Assembly: GCA_902782625.1 (NCBI GenBank)
Contig: CACZNZ010000152.1
Location: 1 to 7,143 of the forward strand
Length of the DNA: 7,143 bases
Reading direction: 5' to 3'
DNA from: an uncultured Lachnospiraceae bacterium
GTDB taxonomy: Bacteria > Bacillota > Clostridia > Lachnospirales > Lachnospiraceae
Below are positions 1-5,063 of the stretch, one piece after another (within the stretch, counting starts at the first letter, position 1; the number at the start of each line of letters is the position of its first letter). The notes under the pieces are model-generated. The model had not been told where the DNA came from and made no database searches. It worked only from the letters and a program-made list of their open reading frames with translations. Position numbers and translations under genes: made by a program.

Positions 1-280
1 CAAATCCATGAAGGGTGTTGTGAAAAAGATTACGGTAAAAGGAGCTAAGAATAGTCTGAAAGCCGGAAAGACCATGAAGCTTAAAGCAACAGTTAAAGCA
101 ACAAAGGGTGCGAACAGAAAGCTGAAATGGATATCAAGCAATAAGAAATATGCAACTGTAACCCAGAAAGGTAAAGTAAAAGCACTGAAAGCTGGTATAG
201 GTAAGAAAGTGAAGATTACTGTCATGGCTACAGATGGAAGTGGTAAAAAAGTGACGAAAAAGATTGGGATTACAAAATAA
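1..280 (+). CDS. 3' end of a large secreted protein: C-terminal Big_2 Ig-like domain (partial, 5' end outside window)
   Basis: Only the last 92 codons are visible. The frame is open to the left edge (first full codon at base 2, reading K-S-M-K-G-V-V) and ends at TAA 278-280. The ATG at base 8 is almost certainly internal: it has no ribosome binding site, and the same K-x-M-K-G-V-V junction lies inside the next gene between its two Ig-like domains. The visible 90 residues form one lysine-rich Big_2-like domain with the typical LKW-SSN-ATV-GKV-ATDGSG pattern. It aligns without gaps to the last 90 residues of the downstream protein, with about 69 identical residues by eye. The family role is usually extracellular, as wall-associated or spacer domains. 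I infer that the missing part is another large secreted protein, perhaps a third paralogue, but its N-terminal content cannot be seen. It lies 15 nt before the next start, so the two genes are probably co-transcribed. Confidence 0.9.
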   Translation, partial: KSMKGVVKKITVKGAKNSLKAGKTMKLKATVKATKGANRKLKWISSNKKYATVTQKGKVKALKAGIGKKVKITVMATDGSGKKVTKKIGITK

Positions 281-283
281 TTC

Positions 284-290
284 AGGAGGA
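284..290 (+). promoter_or_regulatory. Ribosome binding site of the 1547-residue protein
   Basis: AGGAGGA lies 5 nt before the ATG at 296, a near-perfect match to the 16S anti-Shine-Dalgarno sequence. It fixes the start codon and fills most of the 15-nt gap after the upstream stop. There is no room for a promoter here, so transcription must come from upstream. Confidence 0.9.
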
Positions 291-295
291 TACAG

Positions 296-3200
296 ATGAT
301 AAAGAAGAGTATTAAAAGGTTTTTGGCCACTTCGTTATCGCTGGTTTTAGCCTCAGGTATGGCTTTTTCTGGAGCTATGGCTGAAGGAATTCTGGTCACG
401 GAAGTTAAAGCGGCCAATAATACATCTGGTGCGGAAGTAGAATATTATAAGGATAAGAATAATAACAGAACCGGCTTTAAATCTATAAAATATGATGGTA
501 TTCGTTACTATAATATAATTGAACCTGATGCAAGTGGTAATTATAATGTTGCAGATCTGGATATGTTTGCAATAAAGAATATTCTGGGCTCTGAAGAGAT
601 CCAGAAAAAGTGGGCTAAGATTGGCGTTGGCATGATGCTTGATCTCAATGATAGATACACATGTAACGGTGGAGCTGACAAAGACAATACTGAAGCCAAG
701 GATAAAGACTTTTACAAATACTTTGTGAATGGCAGCTATAGCGATGATGAGTTCGAAACTGATAATCTTGCCGATGTATTAGGAAGTCCTGAGGCAAATC
801 ACGGGTTGCATGAGAACAAGGTTCAAGGAGAAAAAAAGGAAGACTATGCCAGCTCCACAGGTTTAATTGAAATTAATAGTTTGAAGGATGCCAGAGATGA
901 GATGGCTGCAAGATCTGCAGCAGCAAACAATGACTGGATCTCAAAATCCGAACTCTTATCAATGGGAGAAGAGCACAAGGATGATTCTGTCCTGCCTGAC
1001 ATGAAAGTTGATGACAGTACGAAAGGATATGCCAATATCGTGACAACATTAAACAGGCAGGGTAAAACATTCGGATATGATTATGCCAGCTTTGGAATGG
1101 TCTTTTATGATATAGATCTGGCACCGATTAATGAGATGGATGGCCTTGATTATATAGCTCCTTGGGAGAGCTGTAAAGATGACGCGGAGAGAGATCAGAA
1201 AATCAGATCAGGATCTTTTGGACAAGACGTTATATATAGCTCATCAGAAGACTCAGGTAATGACATGGTTACGCAAAATGTTACAAACCCAACGGAAGAG
1301 ACAGTGCCTGTATCAATCAACCAGGGTACGTCTGTTAGTAGCAGCTTTTCGAATTCATTATCTACATACAGTAACTGGGGTGTAAATACAAGTGTTGGAT
1401 TCTCAACAGAAGGTAAAATAAGGTCGGTGAAAGCCAGCTTTGGAATAAAGGGAAGCTTCTCGACGAGTTGGAATCACAGTGAGGATCACAGTGAAGAAAA
1501 AGAAAAGTCCGAATCAACTGCAGATTCTGTCTCTGTGGAGCTTCCGCCACATACAGGAATGGTGACTACTTCGAAGGAAGGCAATACCAGTTTGCAATTC
1601 AACTATAAGTGTCCTGTAGCGATTACTTATAAAGTGGCCTTTTTCGGAATGAGCGGACATTATTATTCAGATCATGCAGCATGTAATTATATCGGAACGG
1701 CAACGTATTCTCATGGATATTTTAACTTGTTTGTGGGAAATAAAGACAAACGGTTTGGTTCAACTGCAGAAGAGAATCTCAAATATCGTCTGACCAAACT
1801 TGGTTCTGATGTTGAGAATGACAGGACTGCTGCAAAAACGAGCTGCTATACTGATGAATCCGGTATCAGAAGTAAGGATTATATCGATTGGTCTTATGTC
1901 AAGGGCCTAAAGGATCTGGGAAATGTTGATGTAAGTGAACTAAATAAAACTGAGCAACAGGTTCCTATGGCAGGATTTGGTGCGAAAACAAAAATGGCTA
2001 ATTTTTCAAGGACGTATACCTGTGAAGATTTACAGCCTCTGTATCCACTGGGAAGTGTAAAACTGAGCAAAGATGAAATGGAAAATGAGTCATTAAGTAA
2101 AGGAAATAAGATGGCTCTCTCGACAATTGGAATTGAGGGATATGATAGTCCACCTGCCAATAAGAACGAAATGCCTTATTATGGTTTTGACAAGGACGAT
2201 GGCCATTGGGTATTGTGTGATGAAGATGGAGCGATTCTGGAAGAAGGATCTGATGTTGCTAAGATTAATGTGTCTCCAAATGGTTACCAGTATTTAGAAG
2301 GACTTGAAGAGGGAACTGTTCATCTAAAATGGGTTTTAAATGATGATGTTAAACTAAAATGTTTTGGATCTGATCAGGAAATCACGGCTGCCAATTTCGA
2401 TGAAAAGGTACAGCAGAGGACGAATATCACTGTGAATGTGATGAATACTTATGCTTATGAAGTAGAGTCCTTTAATATCGAACATGTAGCACCATCAGAT
2501 GTAAATACTTCCGGTTATTTGAATGGATTGTACAGGGTAATGACAAAAGATACCAATGGGTATCTTCGTAAAGCTCCATATTACTGGAAAGCGAAATACA
2601 GTAAATCAGATTCACCATATAAAATCTCAGATGATGGTAAGGTTACCATAGATAGAGAAAAGTTTGAGAGGGATATAAATAATCCTGATTCAACAATAAA
2701 TTATGGGGCTATTGCGATTTCCACAGTTGATAAAAACTTTAGCGCTCCGATTGAACTTAAGCCAGCAAGAGTTGAAATAGCCGATAAGTGCAAATTTGTC
2801 GATGATAATGGACAAGAGATCATTGATAAAGACGGAAGTAAACTGGATAGCAATATCTATATTGCTGGAGATGGTGTAAGAATTAAATCAGATGTTCAGG
2901 GTTTCTTAGCTTATGAATTGGAATATCCAGATGGTAATATAGAGATGATCTTTGATCAGGATGCTTTCTTTATTATGCCGGAATTAGAAAAGGATCAGAC
3001 ACTCAAAGTCAATCTGATTTCTGATGACAGTATGTTTAAAGAATGGAAACTGGAAGTACCATCAACAGAAACAGATAATCTGTGGATTGGAAATGGCAGA
3101 GATTCTCTGACTATTGAGAATCTGGCTGACTGGCTTGATCAGGGTAAATTTACCGACGAAGAATGGGCTGAGTTCAGTAAGGATATTACCTTTACTGTAA

Positions 3201-4939
3201 CAAATCCGGATGGCACAACAACGAATGATACCACAGTGGATGGTGCAGTAATTGATGGCAAAAAGTTAACGGTTACTAAATCAGGCACATATAAGCTGAC
3301 AGCGAAAAACCGTGGCTCACAAAGCAGCTGTACGATTTATGTTCGAGAAGTAGCTAAGGATGATACCATACCGAATCCTGATGTTGTTAAACCGATACTT
3401 GGGGAATCTGTTATTAAAGATGTTGCGTTAAATGAAGATGGAGAAGTGGCTGTAACCTTCGAAGGTCCCGATGATAAAGACGGATCATATCTTCAGGTAT
3501 CTACGAATAAAGATTTCATTGCAGAAGAAGATGAATCAGGACAGATAGCAGAAGAAGTTCAACCTTTTAAGATAGAGGGAAATAAAAACACATTTGCTAT
3601 TAATAAGACGGATGAGAATAATAAGACATGGTATGAAAAGGAAACATGGTATGCAAGAGTCTACGCATATGGTAAGAAGGATCCTGAAACAGGAGATGAT
3701 AATGTTGGTGTTCCATCCGAAACTTATACAGTGAATCTCAATGAACTTAAAGTCAAATCCGATATCGAGACGGCAAAAGAAGCTATCGGCAATCTCAGTG
3801 AATTGATTGATGACTCTTCTGAAGAAGCAATTCAATCTACTGAACAAGAAATCACTGCTGCAAGGGAAGCTTATGAAAAGGTTCCTGAGGATAAACGTAG
3901 TGAAATTGATTCTGTTCTGACAGATAAACTCACTCATGCAGAAAAAGCCCTGGAGACTGTCAAGGCAATCAATGCTCTTCCGGAAACTGCTTCTATAAAT
4001 GATAAAGAGACAGTTGAAGCTGCCAGAAAAGCATATGATGAGTACACCAGCCTCGAGAATCCGGCTGTAACTATTGATGATGCATTGCTGAATACTTTGA
4101 AAGGAAAACTTGATACAGCAGAAGAACAGTATGCACAGGCTGTGGCGGATCACGCAAAATCTCTGATCGAAAACCTGCCGACAACGGCAGAATTAAAAGA
4201 TAAGAATGCTGTAGAAGCAGCGAAAGCTGCCTATGAAGCCTATCAAGCATTGCCTGACAGCTTAAAAGAAAAAGTAAAAGACTTTGATGCAAAGGATCTT
4301 AAGCAGAAGGTAGATAACGCTGTTTCGCAGGTAAAAGCTGCAGAAGAAGCAAATAATTCAAAGGCTCAGACAACAACGCAGACAAATACTCCTGCTACAG
4401 CCCCAGCTGTAAAAGTTAGTTCCATTAGCTTAAATGGTATTTCCAATCGAATTGCAGCTGGAAAGAAAATCAAACTTACAGCTACTGTCCTTCCTGCAAA
4501 TGCAGCAAATAAAAAACTGAAATGGACAACCAGTAATAAGAAAGTAGCCACGGTAACGCAATCCGGTTTGGTTAAGGTTAAGAAAAAAGCTGCTGGTAAA
4601 ACTGTGAAAATTATCGCTACAGCAAGCGATGGTTCTGGTAAGAAGGCTGTATGGAAGATTAAGGCTATGAAGGGCGTAGTCAAGAAGATTAAGTTGACCG
4701 GCGCGAAAAAGACCTTAAAGGCAGGAAAAACCATGAAACTGAAAGCTCGCGTAAAAGCAAGTAAAGGAGCGAACAAAAAGTTGAAATGGATTTCCTCCAA
4801 TCCACAGTGGGCAACGGTTTCTGCAAAAGGCAAAGTGAAGGCAAAAGTAGCTGGAGCAGGAAAAACAGTTAAGATTACTGTTATGGCAACTGACGGCAGT
4901 GGTAAGAAGATTGTGAAAAAGGTCAAAATCACGAAATAG
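296..4939 (+). CDS. Large secreted multidomain protein with aerolysin/ETX-MTX2-like module, helical repeats and C-terminal Big_2 domains
   Basis: Complete 1547-residue protein. The start is set by AGGAGGA 5 nt upstream and by a good Sec signal peptide: KKSIKR, then a hydrophobic core, with cleavage probably after AMA (residue 29) or VKA (39). Domains by eye: 45-278, an N-terminal domain of unknown family shared with the downstream gene (DRYTC 119-123, VLGSPEAN 161-168, SFGMVFYDID 265-274); 322-454, an aerolysin/ETX-MTX2-like beta module with Ser/Thr-rich strands, an apolar segment near 369-392, PPHT 417-420 and CPVAITYKVAFFGMSG 439-454; 455-583, a shared region; 584-715, an Ig-like region with YYGF and HWVLCD; about 720-1018, further beta-sandwich domains; 1028-1149, FN3-like (ETWYARVYAYG); 1153-1350, three helical repeats; 1351-1373, a Thr/Pro/Ala linker; 1374-1456 and 1458-1547, two lysine-rich Big_2 domains. 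There is no LPxTG motif, SLH domain or C-terminal membrane segment. The pore-forming role is inferred, not shown; a purely adhesive surface protein is the alternative. Confidence 0.96.
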   Translation: MIKKSIKRFLATSLSLVLASGMAFSGAMAEGILVTEVKAANNTSGAEVEYYKDKNNNRTGFKSIKYDGIRYYNIIEPDASGNYNVADLDMFAIKNILGSEEIQKKWAKIGVGMMLDLNDRYTCNGGADKDNTEAKDKDFYKYFVNGSYSDDEFETDNLADVLGSPEANHGLHENKVQGEKKEDYASSTGLIEINSLKDARDEMAARSAAANNDWISKSELLSMGEEHKDDSVLPDMKVDDSTKGYANIVTTLNRQGKTFGYDYASFGMVFYDIDLAPINEMDGLDYIAPWESCKDDAERDQKIRSGSFGQDVIYSSSEDSGNDMVTQNVTNPTEETVPVSINQGTSVSSSFSNSLSTYSNWGVNTSVGFSTEGKIRSVKASFGIKGSFSTSWNHSEDHSEEKEKSESTADSVSVELPPHTGMVTTSKEGNTSLQFNYKCPVAITYKVAFFGMSGHYYSDHAACNYIGTATYSHGYFNLFVGNKDKRFGSTAEENLKYRLTKLGSDVENDRTAAKTSCYTDESGIRSKDYIDWSYVKGLKDLGNVDVSELNKTEQQVPMAGFGAKTKMANFSRTYTCEDLQPLYPLGSVKLSKDEMENESLSKGNKMALSTIGIEGYDSPPANKNEMPYYGFDKDDGHWVLCDEDGAILEEGSDVAKINVSPNGYQYLEGLEEGTVHLKWVLNDDVKLKCFGSDQEITAANFDEKVQQRTNITVNVMNTYAYEVESFNIEHVAPSDVNTSGYLNGLYRVMTKDTNGYLRKAPYYWKAKYSKSDSPYKISDDGKVTIDREKFERDINNPDSTINYGAIAISTVDKNFSAPIELKPARVEIADKCKFVDDNGQEIIDKDGSKLDSNIYIAGDGVRIKSDVQGFLAYELEYPDGNIEMIFDQDAFFIMPELEKDQTLKVNLISDDSMFKEWKLEVPSTETDNLWIGNGRDSLTIENLADWLDQGKFTDEEWAEFSKDITFTVTNPDGTTTNDTTVDGAVIDGKKLTVTKSGTYKLTAKNRGSQSSCTIYVREVAKDDTIPNPDVVKPILGESVIKDVALNEDGEVAVTFEGPDDKDGSYLQVSTNKDFIAEEDESGQIAEEVQPFKIEGNKNTFAINKTDENNKTWYEKETWYARVYAYGKKDPETGDDNVGVPSETYTVNLNELKVKSDIETAKEAIGNLSELIDDSSEEAIQSTEQEITAAREAYEKVPEDKRSEIDSVLTDKLTHAEKALETVKAINALPETASINDKETVEAARKAYDEYTSLENPAVTIDDALLNTLKGKLDTAEEQYAQAVADHAKSLIENLPTTAELKDKNAVEAAKAAYEAYQALPDSLKEKVKDFDAKDLKQKVDNAVSQVKAAEEANNSKAQTTTQTNTPATAPAVKVSSISLNGISNRIAAGKKIKLTATVLPANAANKKLKWTTSNKKVATVTQSGLVKVKKKAAGKTVKIIATASDGSGKKAVWKIKAMKGVVKKIKLTGAKKTLKAGKTMKLKARVKASKGANKKLKWISSNPQWATVSAKGKVKAKVAGAGKTVKITVMATDGSGKKIVKKVKITK
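1259..1654 (+). other. Aerolysin/ETX-MTX2-like beta-pore-forming module (residues 322-453 of the 1547-residue protein)
   Basis: Seen: a Thr/Asn-rich entry (VTNPTEETVPVSI), a long Ser/Thr strand (SVSSSFSNSLSTYSNWG), a segment of alternating apolar and small residues (SVGFSTEG to SFGIKGSF), a Ser/Glu-rich return strand, then VELPPHTGMV. Known: aerolysin-fold toxins such as epsilon toxin and MTX2 have long Ser/Thr-rich strands flanking an amphipathic insertion hairpin, with a proline-proline-His turn after the second long strand. Inferred: this segment adopts that fold and could form an oligomeric transmembrane barrel. The overall pattern is persuasive, but primary sequence similarity in this class is always weak. 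Confidence 0.65.
3752..4345 (+). repeat. Three tandem alpha-helical repeats of about 61-66 residues (residues 1153-1350)
   Basis: Each unit begins with I-x-x-L (I1164 in IGNLSEL, I1225 in INALPE, I1291 in IENLPTT), continues with an Ala/Glu-rich helix (ITAAREAYEKV, VEAARKAYDEY, VEAAKAAYEAY) and ends with a Lys/Leu/Ala-Glu helix. Spacing between unit starts is 61 and 66 residues. This V-x-A-A-x-x-A-Y pattern is widespread in secreted Firmicutes surface proteins, where such helical bundles act as spacers or stalks (FIVAR-like). The copies are diverged at DNA level, so this is an old protein repeat and not a recent expansion. Confidence 0.75.
4415..4936 (+). repeat. Two tandem lysine-rich Big_2 Ig-like domains (residues 1374-1547)
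   Basis: Both units carry the Big_2 signature: G-K-x-x-K-L-x-A, then KKLKW-(T/I)-(T/S)-SN, ATV, G-x-V-K, a TVKI strand and A-(S/T)-DGSGKK. Unit 1 spans 1374-1456 and unit 2 spans 1458-1547. The second unit has 27 lysines and one arginine in 90 residues against a single aspartate. The same terminal domain ends the upstream gene at 8-277. It is probably a retention domain that binds anionic wall polymers; that role is inferred from charge and position. Confidence 0.85.
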
Positions 4940-4978
4940 TTTTCACAGGAAACTGATGTGACAAAGCACCTCTTTTAA

Positions 4979-5014
4979 AAACGCAGAGAATCTGCAGAGA
5001 GGTTCTCTGCGTTT
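4979..5014 (+). terminator. Strong intergenic hairpin, possible terminator or attenuator
   Basis: A perfect 12-bp inverted repeat (AAACGCAGAGAA at 4979-4990, TTCTCTGCGTTT at 5003-5014) can extend by a G-U, a C-G and a T-A pair to 15 bp with a 6-nt loop. It lies 39 nt after the stop at 4939 and 49 nt before the next start. On the + strand it is followed by only TTT-CACTT, a poor U-tract, so termination may be partial. On the - strand the stem is followed by a run of five T (complement of 4977-4981), a better tract, although no - strand gene is seen nearby to need it. Confidence 0.6.
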
Positions 5015-5051
5015 CACTTAAAGACTATCAAAGAAGAGGAGACATTGTGAC

Positions 5052-5057
5052 AGGAGG
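5052..5057 (+). promoter_or_regulatory. Ribosome binding site of the downstream paralogue
   Basis: AGGAGG lies 6 nt before the ATG at 5064 and decides that start. The context (CAGGAGGA followed by a short A/T-rich spacer) closely matches the site before the 1547-residue protein at 284-290. No convincing -35/-10 pair was found between 4940 and 5063. Confidence 0.88.
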
Positions 5058-5063
5058 AATCAA

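Noticed and set aside
8..280. A stand-alone 90-residue protein starting at the ATG at base 8
   Set aside because: The reading frame continues to the left edge, no ribosome binding site precedes this ATG, there is no signal peptide, and the same Met lies inside the Ig-domain junction of the next gene. It is the tail of a longer gene.
1179..1385. Forward open frame of 68 codons in another frame within the 1547-residue gene
   Set aside because: It is contained in the aerolysin-like coding region, with no ribosome binding site and no recognisable protein pattern.
3536..4153. Reverse-strand open frame of 205 codons
   Set aside because: It lies antisense to the helical-repeat region of a clearly coding gene, has no plausible ribosome binding site or domain, and its Phe/Ile/Cys-rich composition mirrors Glu/Lys/Asn-rich codons on the other strand.
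4366..4932. Reverse-strand open frame of 188 codons that looks hydrophobic, like a membrane protein
   Set aside because: Its hydrophobic runs are the complement of the lysine-rich Big_2 codons (AAA/AAG read as TTT/CTT). It is fully antisense to conserved coding sequence.
4958..4986. Possible promoter before the second paralogue (GTGACA as -35)
   Set aside because: At the expected 17-nt spacing the -10 position reads ACGCAG, inside the hairpin arm, so there is no credible -10 box.
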